DNA of 64,000 nucleotides from Heterohyrax brucei (GCA_028571685.1 CM053143.1:138356829-138420828), one strand, 5' to 3'. Shown: positions 1 through 11,563, numbered from the stretch's first letter. Numbers and translations are program-made. Notes: generated by a model from the sequence alone, not told the origin.

Positions 1-2258
1 AGTTTTACAGGATATATAATTCTTGGTTGGAAGCTCTCACTGCCTTCTTACCAACATGGTTTTGGCTGAGAAGATGGAGGGCAGTCTATAAGGTTTTCCT
101 ATGTAGTTTAGGTTTAAGCTTATCTGCCTTTAAGAGCCCCTCCTTACGTTTCATTTTATTAAACTTGATTATAATATGTCTTTTAGAGTCTATCTTTTGT
201 GGAGTTTGATGGGCATCTTTAATAACTATCTTCTCTTTTTTTGTGATGTCAGGGAAGTTTTCTGTGAGCAGCTTTTCAACAATTCTGTCTGTGTTTTCTG
301 CTATGCCTCCCTGTTCGGGAACTCTAATTACTTGTAAATGGTTCATTGTGATAGAGTTCCAGATGATTCTTAATGATTCCTCATTTTTCTTGATTCTTTT
401 ATCTGACTTCTTTCTCATAAATGCTGGTATCAGTTGCTTCATCTTCAATTTCTAATTAATGCTAATTCTGTATTACATTTCCTCATTTCTGGTCTTTTGG
501 CTTTGCGTTGAATTGGCTGACTCTGTGATTTTATTATTGATCTGCTGAATTTCAGGTAGTTGATGTTCTAGCAATTCATATAGTTTGAGTTTTCATTTTG
601 TTCTGCTGCACTTCATATAATCTCCATCCTAAGATGGAGGGCTCTATGCATAATACTTTTATATTGTACCTCTGATAATTTCAGGAAGGCTTCTTCATCT
701 GGAAAGTTTTTTACTTCTTTGGGTGTTTTCCAGAGCCATGACGTTCTGCTCCTTTAAATGGTTAGATATTGTTTGTTGTCTTTGTGCCATCAGAAAGCTG
801 TTCAGCTTCTCTGGTGTCACATCAGCAGAAGCTATGGTGTAGCCCTAAGAAGGGAGTTGGAAAGGGCACTGCTAGACTTGGCCACCAGCCACCACTGCGT
901 TCTCTATATACAGCTTCTCTGGTAAGAAAGAAACTATCCAGCCCAACAGTCCTGCTCAACTTGGCAACAGGCCCAACTTGGAGTGCCAGGCTCTGCCTCC
1001 TGGCTGACAAAAGTAGCAACCTACTTGTGCTGATTCTCTGGAGTTATGCCAGCAAACACTACAGCGTAGCTCAGAGAAAGGTAGAAGAAAGGGTGCTACT
1101 ACCCTCAGCCTCCAGCTGCCATTGAGTTCTCTAAGTGCAACTGTCTTAAGAACAGCCTCTCTGCTGAGACAGACACTGTCCAGTAGCAACTGGTAAAAGC
1201 CACACACTCAGGGCTGGTAGGTCCTGCCTCCTGGCTGACAAAAATGACGACCTACTTGTGGAGTCTCTCTGGGGCCATGTCAGTAGATGCTATCGCATGG
1301 CTCACCAAGGGGGGAAGAACACTGCCACACTTGCCCGGTAGCCACCGCTACATTCTCTAGGTGCAATTGTCTTAAAAACTGCTTTCCTGCTGAGAGAGGT
1401 GCTGTGGGGAAAGGGCACTGCTACACTCAGCCACCAGCCACCACTGTGTTCTCTAGGTATGATTGTCTTAAAAACTGCTTTTCTGCTGAGAGAGGCACTG
1501 TCTAACAGCTGCTGAACCCAGCCAGGCCCTCAAAGCTGGTAGGCCCTGCCTCCTAGTTGGCAAAGATGGTGACATCTGCATCAGCAGATGCTATGGCTTG
1601 GCTTAGAGCAGGGAGTGGGAAGGACACTACTACCCTAAGCTGCCCGCCACCACTGCGTTCTCTAGGTGTGATTGTGTTAAGAACAGATTTTCTGCTGAGA
1701 GGCACTGTCCAGTCAGGTGCTATTGTTCAGTGCGGCAGCCAGCCCAAGCTGGGCCCTCAGATGTGGCTGACTCTACCTTTCAGCTGACTTAGATGACATC
1801 CTACCTGTGCCACCTCACCTGCACTGCACCAGCAGAATCTATGGTACAGCTCAGAAAAGACAAGGGGGAAGGGCATTGGTACTCTTGGCTACCAGCTGCT
1901 TCTGCGTTCTCTAGATGTGACTTAAGTACAACCTCTCTACTGTGAGAGCCACTGTCTATTCAGCATGGCAACTAGCTGTGAGGCTCAGCAGCCCCAGTCC
2001 CAGTCTCCTGGATGACAAACATGGCATCCATACTTGTAAGCCTCTCCACTGCCTCACACCCTTTGTGCTGCTGCTTTACCTCTGACAAAGGTAGCTTTAA
2101 GCTTCCTGTCACCTAGTCTGATCTCACAACACTCCGCCTGATCCCAGGACTTCCACAATGTCTGTACTGCTCCATTCAGTTGTTTTCCTAGGCCTTAGTT
2201 CTCAGAGGGAATCAAGGAGATATGTGACTAGTCTGCTATCTTGGTCCTGCACCCCATA
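1..2258 (-). mobile_element. L1 LINE, 5' half (5'UTR + ORF1), cut by window edge
   Basis: Read on the minus strand it begins at about 2258 with an L1-like start (caagatagcagactag), followed by a roughly 1.5-kb 5'UTR built of tandem units. An ORF1 region then runs from about 740 down to 86. The intact part of ORF1 (448-86) reads as the L1 ORF1 RNA-binding and C-terminal region, with the hallmark NHLQVIRVPEQGG and HIIIKFNKMKRKEGLLKA segments. The N-terminal part of ORF1 (735-449) carries stops and frameshifts. ORF2 would lie left of position 1. The element abuts RTE sequence at its 5' end, suggesting it jumped into an older RTE copy. It is not translatable as a whole. Confidence 0.88.
830..1960 (-). 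repeat. L1 5'UTR tandem units (monomers)
   Basis: A landmark resembling cactgcgttctctaggt recurs near 892, 1122, 1349, 1444, 1652 and 1899, each time followed by variants of gattgtcttaagaacagcctctctgctgagagg. Spacing is about 230, 227, 95, 208 and 247 bp, so there are about five units of 210-250 bp with one partial. Tandem promoter monomers are well known in mouse L1, and repeated 5'UTRs occur in other mammals. Divergence between units is high, so the array is old. Confidence 0.75.
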
Positions 2259-2261
2259 TGC

Positions 2262-3405
2262 TATCTCTTGAAATGGTTGAATGTCAACCTATTCTTTTTG
2301 ATATAATGACTCTGTATACTCTCTCCATCTTCTTTTGATGCTTCCTGCATCACTTGATATTTTCCCTTCACTATTGCAACTCTAGGTGTGAATTTTTTCT
2401 TTAGTTCTTTCAGCTTGAGAAATGCAGAGCATATTCTTCTCTTTTGATTTTCTATCTCCAGCTCTTTGTACATGTCGTTATAATACTTTATTTTGTCTGC
2501 TCAAGCTGCCCTTTGAAATCTTCTCTTTGGTTTTTTTACTTTGTCATTTATTCTTTTTGCTTTAGCCACTCCATGTTCAAGAGCTAGTATCAGAGTCTCT
2601 TCTGACATCCAATTTGGGCCTTTCTTTCTTTCCTGTCTTTTTAATGACCTTGTGTTTTCTTCACAGATGATGTCCTTGCTGTCATTCGACAGTTCTTCTG
2701 GTCTTCAGTCATTAGTGCTCAACACATCAAGTCTACTTTTGAGATGGTCTGTAAGCTCAGGTAGAATATACTCAAGGTCGTATTTTGGTTCTCATGAACT
2801 TTTTCTAATTTTCTTCACTTTCAATTTGAACTTGCACATGAGCAGTTGATAGTCTTTCCTACATTCAGGCCCTGGCCTAGTTCTGACTGATGATAGTGAG
2901 CTTTTTCATCATCTCTTTCCACAGATGTAGTCAATTGATTCTTGTGTATTCTATCTGGTGAAGTCTATGTGCATAGTTGCTGTTTATGCTGGTGAAAAAA
3001 ATGTATTTGCAATGAAGTCATTGGTTTTGCAAAATTCTATTATGTGATCTCTTGGCATCATTTCTATCATCAAGGCCGTATTCTCCAACCACTGATCTTT
3101 CTTTGTTTCCAACATTTGTATTCCAATCACCAGGAATTATCAGTGCAGTCTGGTTGCATGTTCAGTGAGTTTCAGACAACAGAAACTAGTAGAAGTCTTC
3201 AGTTTCTTCATCTTTGGCCTTACTGGTTGGTGTGTAAATTTGAATAGTAGTTATATTAACTAGTTTTCCTTGTAGGTGTGAGGCTATTGTCCTATTACTG
3301 ACAGCATTATACATCAGAGTACATCTTTAAATGTTCTTTTTGATGATGAATGCATCATCGTTCCTCTAGTCTCTCATTTTCAACTACTTGAGGGTCTTTT
3401 TTTTT
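2262..3405 (-). mobile_element. RTE/BovB-type LINE fragment A (endonuclease side)
   Basis: On the minus strand this reads through the 5' half of the RTE ORF. Landmarks are the reverse complements of gacatgtacaaagagctggag, of the segment equivalent to cagaccatcaattgctcatatgcaagttcaag in the copy at 22142, and of the endonuclease region. It aligns by eye with the plus-strand RTE at 21700-22750 in opposite orientation. It ends abruptly near 3405. The longest remaining frame is 70 codons, so it is a fossil. Confidence 0.82.
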
Positions 3406-4345
3406 CTAACTCTCTTTACCAAATAAGATGTCCTTCTCTAGGCACTGATTCCTTTTGATGACACATTTAAAATATATGAGAAAAAGCCTTGCTGTTCTTG
3501 TTTCTGAGGAACATGCTGGGGTATGTCTTCCAAGACATATTTATTCATTCTTCTGACAATTCTTGGTATATTCAATTTTTTTTTTTACCAACTCTATAAT
3601 GCAAAGGCATCAGTTATTCTTTGCTCTTCCTCATTCATTGGCTAGTTTTCACATGCACATGCCAAGCCAGCCAAATGAGATGACTAAAAACACCACACTT
3701 GGGTTAGGCATTCTTTAGTCCTCAAGGTGTCATCATTACTTTTTAACCCCTTAAAGAGGTCTTTTGCAGCAGATTTTCCTGATGCAGTATGTCATTTGAT
3801 TTCTTGCCTGCAGCTTCCAGGATCATTGATTGTGGATCCAAGTAAACTGAAATCCTTGACAACGTCAATATTTTCTCTGTTTATAATGATGTTGCTTATT
3901 GGTCTAGTTTCAAGGGTTTGTGTGTGTGTGTGTGTGTGTTAAGGTATAATTCATACTGAAGGGTCTTTGTAGTCACACAGGTAAACAACTTCCTGGTATT
4001 GTCTCCTTCAGCTGAGATTCATCTGGCATCAGCAACAATATCTCTCATTCCATGCCCTCTTTTGACTCTGGCTTCAATTGCTGGCAGTTCTGTGTTGATG
4101 TACTGCTGCAACCATTTTTGGATTATCTGTGGCATAATTTTGCTTGCATGTGATATTAATCATAGTTTGATAATTTCTTTATTTTGTTGCATCACTCTTC
4201 TTTGGAATGGACAAGTGTATAGATCTCTAATTGCTTGGCCAGATAGCTGTCTTTCAAATTTCTTGACAATTGATATTCAGACAATTTCTGGAGATTTTGT
4301 TAGGTTAATAATGCAGTATTAGTGTAAAGTATGTCTTAATATCTT
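3405..4345 (-). mobile_element. RTE/BovB-type LINE fragment B (RT side)
   Basis: Its minus strand carries the RT and 3' part of an RTE: the counterpart of aacataaagaaaac near 3940, the aggatttcattttacttggatcc-type segment near 3840, and cttagtc/aaggtg blocks near 3715. The upper end (about 4000-4290) corresponds to the RT fingers region. It matches the plus-strand RTE around 25500-26100. A (TG)n tract at 3917-3939 interrupts it. Its order relative to fragment A is not that of one simple element. Confidence 0.78.
3917..3939 (+). repeat. (TG)n microsatellite
   Basis: A run of about eleven TG dinucleotides inside RTE fragment B, replacing the T-rich stretch present in other copies. Confidence 0.9.
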
Positions 4346-4436
4346 TTGAAATATAAAATTTCTGATTAAATGCATGAGCTGGCAAGCAAGCATTGACGGG
4401 GAAAGGTTGATGCCATACTACATGAAGGTGGCCAGT

Positions 4437-4627
4437 GAACTAAGAAACAGAACCTGAAAAGAGACAAGGACCTTCCCCCAGAGCCAACAGAGAAAGGAAT
4501 CCTTCCTTTAGAGCCAGTGCCTTGAATTTGGACTTCTTGTCATTTGGATTGTGAGAATATAAATTTCTCTTTGTTAATACCACCCACTTGTAGGATTTCT
4601 GTTACAGCAGCACAAAATAACTAAGAC
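4437..4627 (+). mobile_element. MLT1-like (ERVL-MaLR) LTR, 3' part
   Basis: It contains gacaaggaccttccccc, gccttgaatttggacttc, tgtgagaatataaatttct, the purine-poor end ccacttgtagg.atttctgttacagcagcac and actaagaca. These are the 3' landmarks shared with the LTRs at 4996-5454, 24825-25353 and 35822-36413. The 5' two thirds are missing. Confidence 0.72.
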
Positions 4628-4995
4628 AAATAACAATTTCAGTATTTGCTCACTCCCAAGTCAGATAATTGGAAATAAAGGTACAAAGCAAAAAAATAAA
4701 CAGAATAAGAATGCATCTACCAGAATGGAAAACCTTTCTCTTATTTCTCCACCCTCTCTGACAATAAATGAGGAAGTGGGGACCTAGGGTGCTATGCCAG
4801 CTGGCTGTCGTGCAGTACTTTGTTCTCACTGATTAACAACATTTTCAGATAACTATTTGAGAGGAAAAGTAAAAAAGTAATAGCTTGCAAAAAGACTGCT
4901 AAATCTCTGTAATAATCTGGGAATTTTAAATTAAAATAAAATGCTGTATTTTTCCCATTAGATTCATAGATTTAAAATACTAATATCAAAATGAG

Positions 4996-5454
4996 TGTTG
5001 TGGATTGAATTGGGTGTTGTGTCCCCCCAAAAGTGTATGTGTTAATTTGACTTGGTTAGGAGTCCCAGTATGGTGGCATTCCTCCCCTGTGCTGTGACTC
5101 CTGCCTCTGTGGTATTGATGATGGAGAATGGTCTGCAGTTGTGTTAATGAGGCAGGACCCAAGCTACAAGCTTGTGGAATATAAGGGAGAGAAGTGAGCA
5201 GAGGAAGTGGGGAACTCATACCACCAAGAGAGAAGCACCGAGAGAGGGCATGCCCTTTGGATCCAAGGCTCCTGTGCTGAGATGCTCTCAATGGACTTGG
5301 ACTTAATCCTACTGGACAGTGGTAAATTTTCTGAATGGACTTGTAACTTATAAATGGATTTGTGGCTTACCAGACTGTGTCAATAAAAGCTTCTCTTCAT
5401 GAAACCTTCTACTCATGGTATTTTTTGTGAGAGCAGTACTGGGTGACTAAGACA
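4996..5454 (+). mobile_element. MLT1-like (ERVL-MaLR) solo LTR
   Basis: Begins TGTTGTGGATTGAATTG and the gtgtccccccaaaa block, and ends with aataaaagcttct and gtgactaagaca, giving TG...CA termini over 459 bp. It contains an aataaa signal near 5381. The layout is that of MLT1/MST-class LTRs. A minus-strand 101-codon frame across it is fortuitous. Confidence 0.8.
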
Positions 5455-5683
5455 GTAGGTAAGCAGTGACAAAACAGGTAAGCTTATGAATTTGTTAGTG
5501 GGAGTATAAATTGATAATGTCCTTCTAGGGAACAAGATGGCAGTATACATAAAATGTTTTAGAGCATATACCTTATGACCAACAAGATAGGAATCTATCT
5601 TATAATCACATGTGAGGAAAAAAGACTTATTAAAGACTGCCTATTCAAGTTTAATTTTTGTTATTACATAGGAAAAGCAAAAC

Positions 5684-5840
5684 CAAGTTAAATGCCATTG
5701 AGTTGATTCTGACTCATAGCAACCCTATAGGACAGAGTAGAACTGCTGCATAGACTATTCAAAAAGCAGCTGTTGGATTCAGACTGCCAGGCTTTTGGAT
5801 AGCAGTAGAGCACAACCACTGCACCATCAGGGCTTCTATT
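5684..5840 (-). mobile_element. AfroSINE
   Basis: The reverse complement shows the AfroSINE body: a degenerate tRNA-like left end (cctgatggtgcagtggttgtg), a cagttctactctgtcc-type centre, and agtcagaatcaactcaatggca at the 3' end. Confidence 0.85.
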
Positions 5841-6028
5841 ACATATTTAGAATGTTGAAATGGTAAATGTTTTGTATTTATCATAAACACACACCAAACA
5901 AACAAACAAACAAGGCCTATTGGTTAAAAACCAAAACCACTTAAATGTACATCAGTAGGGATCTGAATTCATATATTTTTGTGTATGGATAAGTCTATAC
6001 CTGATATGAAAAGCACTAAAATATACAC

Positions 6029-6063
6029 AGCCAAGCCAAGTGCTGTCGAGTCGGATCCGACTC
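6029..6063 (-). mobile_element. Ultra-short AfroSINE 3'-end insertion (35 bp)
   Basis: Only the tail of an AfroSINE subfamily is present: on the minus strand GAGTCGGATCCGACTC followed by gacagcacttggcttggct. It is flanked by imperfect direct repeats of about 19 bp (6010-6028 and 6064-6082, 16 of 19 matching; the first 8 bases, aaagcact, are identical). The right-hand repeat overlaps the first bases of the mariner element, so this jump probably came later. Confidence 0.65.
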
Positions 6064-6079
6064 AAAGCACTGCAATGTA

Positions 6080-7346
6080 CACAAGGTCTGCCAACTAAGT
6101 TTGTGAACTCATCCTAGAAAAAGTGCTACATACCGCATTGCTGAATATCATTATGGTCACCTTCAAAGTACTCCCCTTGGGACGCTATGCACTGATGCCA
6201 GAACTTAGTCTACCTTTCAAGGCAGTTTCGGAACTCCTTTTCTGGAATGGCCATCAGAGCTGTCATCACATTATCTTTGATGTCCTGAATGTCATCAAAA
6301 TGTCTTCCTTTCAATATTTCATTTATCTATGGGTAAAGAAAAAAGTCACCAGAGGCCAAATCAGGTGAGTAGTAAGGGTGTTCCAATACAATTTTTTGTT
6401 TACTGACTAAAAACTCCTTCACAGACAGTGCCAACCTGTCTGGTGCATTGTCATGATGCAAGAGCCATGAGTTGTTGGCAAAAAGTTCAGGTTGTTTTCA
6501 TCTAACTTTTTCATCAAGCCTTTCCAGAACTTCCAAATGGTTAACTTCATTAGCTGTCCAGTTGGTACAAATTCATAATGAACAATTCCTCTGATATCAA
6601 AAAATGTTAGCAACATCATTTTGACTCTTGATGTGGAGTGATGGAACATTTTTGGTCATGGAAAATTGGCTAACTTCCATTGTGCACTTTGACACTTTGT
6701 TTCAGGGTTGTATTAGTACACCCATTTTTCATCTCCAGTGATAATACAGCCCCAAACATCATCTTACCTCTCCAAAACATCTTGACAAACTTCAACTCTC
6801 CATTGCTTTTGTTCATTGGTGAGCTCTTTGGGACCATTTTTTGCACACACGTTTCTCATGCCAAGATTCAGTTAAGATTTTCCTCACTGTTCCTCTATCG
6901 ATGTTTACTTGATCTACTATGCTTCTCAGTCAGTCAATGATTTTGGCACACAAGTTGATGAATTTTTGCAATCTTTTCATCAGTTCTGCTTGTTACCGGT
7001 CACTGAAACCTGTCTTCGTCAGTGAGGCATTCTTTCCCATCAGAAAAACATTTAATCCATTTGTATACTGCCATTTTCTTTGTGGCATTATCCCCATAAA
7101 GTCTTCCATTCTTGCCAAATTTAACAAAAATTTAATGTTTGTTTGTTTCTCTAATTCAAGCTCCAACATTCTCGTGATGGCAACAACAATAATGAATGCC
7201 ACTCAGCAAAACACTGCCACACCTTGACACAAATGCACTTGTGAGACACTGATATATGAATGTTATGAAACCTTAACTCGGTTGTTCATAGTGTTACCAA
7301 TGTAAGCTCATGGTGGCAAGTTCATGAGCTTAATTGTCAGAGCTTG
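6080..7346 (-). mobile_element. Mariner (Tc1/mariner) DNA transposon
   Basis: About 1267 bp, the usual mariner size, bounded by TA dinucleotides at 6078-6079 and 7347-7348. The ends form imperfect terminal inverted repeats: left cacaaggtctgccaactaag, right (reverse complement) caagctctgacaattaag, both continuing to tgaact. The minus strand encodes a broken transposase. The N-terminal part (7202-6993) includes TNIKFLLNLARM and QYTNGLN. The central part (about 6649-6419) includes LLTFFDIRGIVHYEFVPTGQ, typical of the mariner catalytic core. The region after it corresponds to the NNSWLLHHDNAPAHT block with frameshifts. Stops and shifts make it inactive. Confidence 0.85.
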
Positions 7347-7569
7347 TATTGCTAACCAAAAAATGTCTGAGAGCAACATAGTTTGTGTGACCTGTTTTTG
7401 GAAATGGTATGTATAAGATATGCACATGTGCCTTTCTATACATGTAACAGGAAAACCCACATCAAACTGCTAACAATGGTTACCTCTGACTGTGTGCGTG
7501 CAGAGAGAAGGCTGGTAAGGGGAACAGAGGAGTAGCATACATGCTGTTCCCTAAACAATAAAAATAATA

Positions 7570-7795
7570 TTGGTTGATATTTATGGAATACTTACATCAT
7601 GCCTGGCATGATGCTAACAGTGTTAAACGCTTCTCTTGGATATTCTTACTTAATCCTGACAAGCACCTTGTGAGTAAGTACTGTTATTATCTGATTTTAT
7701 TTCATTAAGTTAACTAAATCACAAATAGTTTCAGTAACTTGCTTGAGGTAATATTGTCTTAGATTGTGGTGCTGTAATTGGAACCAAGGGGTCAG
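7570..7795 (-). mobile_element. MIR SINE
   Basis: Reads in the reverse MIR order: tatttatggaatacttaca, atgcctggcatgatgctaa, cttaatcctgacaagcaccttgtgag, then a ggtaatattg/tggtgctgtaattggaacc segment. This is the classic old mammalian MIR pattern at high divergence. Confidence 0.65.
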
Positions 7796-7834
7796 TGTTG
7801 ATTACATGATAGAATTTTCACCTTCTGGGAGGGA

Positions 7835-8065
7835 GATCCAGGTCCCAATCCTGACCAATGTACCTTAAGTACAGCCATCTGTCAGTGGAGACTTGTGTTT
7901 TCCCATGATGCTGAACAGATTTCAGCAGAGCTTCTGGACTAAGACAGACTAGAAAGAGAAGCCTGGACATCTGCTTCTGAAAACCAGATAATGAAAAACA
8001 AGTCTATGGATCACACTCGTCCCATCTTCATTGTGCAAGGATCACCATGAGTAGGGGCCAACTAT
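7835..8065 (+). mobile_element. RTE-5'-derived SINE-like repeat
   Basis: Contains tttcagcagagcttctggactaagacagactag, which closely matches the 5' end of the full RTE at 21225-21260, then gcctggacatctgcttctgaaaa. Instead of continuing into the RTE ORF it runs to caccatgagtaggggccaact, the kind of sequence at AfroSINE/RTE 3' ends. This looks like a non-autonomous RTE derivative with both ends and no middle. Confidence 0.55.
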
Positions 8066-8129
8066 TCAGCAGTTTGCAGCACCCACAATTTGAACTAAGG
8101 TAGTCTGATTCTAGAGACTATGCTTGTAA

Positions 8130-8230
8130 TCTTGATTCTATCTGTCTATCCATCTATCCAGCTACTACCTACCTACTTGCCTACCACTTGCCTATCATTA
8201 CTCTATCCTCTGTCTCTCTTTTATCTACAC
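8130..8230 (+). repeat. Tetranucleotide (CTAT/CTAC) low-complexity tract
   Basis: Degenerate tandem ctat, ccat and ctac units (ctatctgtctatccatctatcc and following). No coding potential. Confidence 0.75.
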
Positions 8231-8337
8231 TTTCTACCACACTAACATTTTTAGATGTCCATGGAGGAAATTAACCCTGTTTTTCCACATGTACCATTGA
8301 AGTGAGATATAATTTCTGAAAACACTGAAGTTTTTCA

Positions 8338-8442
8338 GAGCCAACCCAAGTGCTGTTGAGTCGGATCTGACTCATGGTGACCCTAGGGGCCAGGGTAGAA
8401 CTGACCCCCAGAGTATTCAAGGATTGCCTGGTGGATTTGCAC
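8338..8442 (-). mobile_element. AfroSINE, 5'-truncated, palindromic-tail subfamily
   Basis: On the minus strand an AfroSINE centre (ccctggcccctagggtcaccatgag) leads directly into gtcagatccgactcaacagcacttgggttggct. It therefore links the short palindromic tail seen alone at 6029, 8841, 12814 and 59348 to a normal AfroSINE body. Confidence 0.75.
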
Positions 8443-8840
8443 AAACAAATGACATAACCGATTCTGGTGTTTTATTAGGGTGAGGGAGATGTGCTTCATC
8501 CCAGGACACTTGTGGGAGGTGACAGCATGATCCTCAGTCTCCAGATGGAGTGAAAAGTGCAACTGAATGTAATCTGTCTCTCCAGGTTGCCACAGATCTG
8601 TGGAATGAGGGAAGATACCTAAGAGATCTTCTCCCTTAATCTGCTAATGAAGACTCAGGGCCCAGAGTTTGTTTGTGGTTAGAGTGGCATTGGAATTAGG
8701 TTTCCTGCTTCTCGGTGCAGTTTCGTTTCCACTGTATCATGATTCACAACTGTAACTTCTGTGACATACGTCTTGTTTCCTGTGAGATGTACCCAAATAG
8801 ACAGCTGATGCTGACCTATTCCTGTCACTGAAGCTTCCCC

Positions 8841-8858
8841 TAGCCAAGCCAAGTGCTG
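8841..8858 (-). mobile_element. Ultra-short AfroSINE tail insertion (18 bp)
   Basis: The 18 bp tagccaagccaagtgctg are the reverse complement of the terminal part of the palindromic-tail AfroSINE. They are bounded by a perfect 8-bp direct repeat gcttcccc at 8833-8840 and 8859-8866. The size, tail identity and target duplication together suggest an extremely 5'-truncated retrotransposition. Confidence 0.6.
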
Positions 8859-9040
8859 GCTTCCCCAGAGTTACCCATTTTGTCTAGAAGGGAAGAAAGG
8901 GCTAAACAGCCAATGTTGAGCAAATGTTTTATTATCCACATTAAATTTTTGGCTGTAATACCTTCCTTAACAGGAGAAAGATATAGAAGTCCAACTTATT
9001 TCCTGAGGGTTATTTTAACTATTTGAATTAGGTAGGTTTT

Positions 9041-11563
9041 TTTTTTTAATTTTATTTTTTATTAATTACAGTAAAAGAATAAAATTTCTAACATCAGTTG
9101 TCTCATCTATGATAAACCCTCAGCCCCCAACCCACCCATGTAGCTAACATGGTAATTTTCTTCTGTGAATAATTCTCTTGTTAAATCCTTATAACAGGAG
9201 TCTCATACAAAATTTGTCCTTTTGAGACTGATTGATTTCACTCAGCGTGATCTCTTCCAAATAAAACCAGGTTATGAGATGTGTTCTAAAATTGTATGTA
9301 CCACAATTTGCTTATTCATTCATCTTTGATGGGCTTCAGGGTTGATTCCAACTTTTTGCTATTGTGGACTGTGCTGCAACAAACATTCGTGTACATGTAT
9401 CTGTTCATGTGACAAACTTTATTTCTGAAGGATAAATTCCAAGCAGTAGAATTACAGGATCAAATAGTGTATCTATTTCCAGCTTTTTAAGGAAGCACCA
9501 GATTGTTTTCCAAAGAGATTGTACCATTTTGCAATCCCACCTGTGGTGTAGGAGAGTTCCAATTTCTCCACAGCCTCTTCAGCATTTGTTGTTTTGTGTT
9601 TTTTGGATCATGGCCAACCTTGTTGGGGTGAGATGGTATCTCATTGTAGTTTTGATCTGAATTTCTTTAATAGCTAATGATTGTGAGCAATTCTGCATGT
9701 GTCTTTCAGCTGCCTGGATATCCTCTTTAGAGAAATATCTGTCTATCTGCTTCGCCCCATCACTTAATTGGATTATTTATCCTTTTCTTGTTGATGTTTT
9801 GTAATACCTTATAGGTTATGGAGATCAGATGTCAGTCTGACATATAGTTGTCACATATTTTTTACCATTCTATAGGTGGTCTTTTAATTCTCTTGATGAA
9901 GTCTTTGGATGAGCAAAAGTGTTTGATTCTTAATAGTTCCCATTTCTCTATTTTCTCATCTGTTGATTGTGCTTTGTTTGTCAGATTTTGAAGTCTGTCT
10001 ACACTGTGTATTAAAACTTCCATTATTGATCCTGTTTTATCTTGGATGAGCTTTATCATTTTAGATTTTATATTTAGGTCTTTTATCCAATTTGAGTTGG
10101 TTTTTGCATAAGGTGTGAGATATGGTCTTGTTTCAATTTTTTACAGATGCTTATTCAATTTTGCCAACACCATTTGTTAAAGAGACCATTCTTACTCCAG
10201 TTTAAACTCTTGGAGCCTTTGTCAAATACCAACTGTTCATAGGAGGATGGTGACATCTCTGGGGTCTCAACTCTGTTTCATTGGTCTATACGTCTCTTTT
10301 TGTCTATATGTCTCTTTTTGACTGCTATCGCAGTGTAATAGGTTCTAAAGTCAGGTAGTGAAAGGCCTCCCAGTATGTTCTTTTTCTTAAGTAGTGCTTT
10401 ACTTATCCAAGGTTTCTTCACTTTCCAAACAAAGTTGGTGATTTGCTTCTCCATCTCATTAAAAAATGTTGCTGGGATTTGTATTGGGATTGCATTATTT
10501 AAGAAGATTGCTTTGGGTAAAGTAGACATTTTCACAATGTTGAGTCTTCCTATCCACGAGCAGAGTAGATTACTCCATTTATGTAACTCTCTTTTAGTTT
10601 CTTGTAGTAAGGTCTTGTAGTTGTCTTTGTAAAGATCTCTTATCTCTCTAGTTAGATTTATTCCTAGGTATTTTGTCTTCTTAGGAGCTACAGTAAAGGA
10701 ACTGATTTGGTGATTTCTTCTTTAGTAATCTCACAGTTGGCATAAGGGAATCCTACTGATTTACTTATGTTTATCTTGTATCCCATTACTTTGCTAAACT
10801 CCTCTATTAGTTCCAATATTTTATTTATGGATTCCTTTGGATTCTCTGTATAAACAATCATATCATCTTCAAATAAGGAGATTTTTACTTCTTCATGGTT
10901 GATACAGATGCCCTTTGTTTGTCTTGTCTAATTGCCCTGGCTAGAACTTCTAGCACAGTGTTGAACAGAAGTGGTGAGAGTGGGCATGCTTGTCTAGTTC
11001 CCATTTTCAAAGGGAATTCTTTCAGTCTTTCATGATTCAGGACGATGAAGGCACTTGGCTTTGGGTAGATGCTACTGATTGTGTTGAGGATTTTCCCCTC
11101 TATTCCTGTTTTTCTGAGAGTTTTAATCATGAATCAGTGTTGAACTTTGTCAAATGCCTTTTCTGCATCAATTGACAAAATCAGGTGATTATTTGTGTTA
11201 TTAATGTGGTGGATTACATTAATTGGTTTTCTGATGTTGAACCAGGCTTGCACCCCTGTAATGAAACCAACTTGATTGTGATGAATTATTTTTTTTATAC
11301 ACTGTTGAATTCTATTGGCTAGAATTTTGTTGAAGATTTTTGCATGTAGGTTCATGAGTGATATTGGTCTGTAATTTTCTATTTTCATGGGATCTTTCCC
11401 GGGCTTTGGTATCAGGGTTATGCTGGCTTCAGAGAATGAATTTGGGAGTATTCCATCCCTTTCTATGGTGTGAAATAGCCTCAATAGTATCAGAGTTAAC
11501 TCTTCTCTAAAAGTTTGATAGAATTCTCTGGTGAAGCCATCTGGGCCAGATGGAGACTGTTAA
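9041..11563 (-). mobile_element. L1 LINE, 3' half (RT part of ORF2 + 3'UTR)
   Basis: On the minus strand it starts in the reverse-transcriptase part of ORF2 ([11 protein letters not shown] region near 11540). It continues through [21 protein letters not shown] (11484-11134) and [14 protein letters not shown] (about 11005) to the C-terminus near 9862, then the 3'UTR and an A/T-rich tail near 9041-9070. Frameshifts near 11130 and 10880 and several stops show it is dead. Together with 11564-15044 it forms one 5'-inverted L1. Confidence 0.9.

Noticed and set aside
769..1787. Several open frames of 70-118 codons
   Set aside because: They fall in the tandem L1 5'UTR, which is non-coding; the frames are not shared among units.
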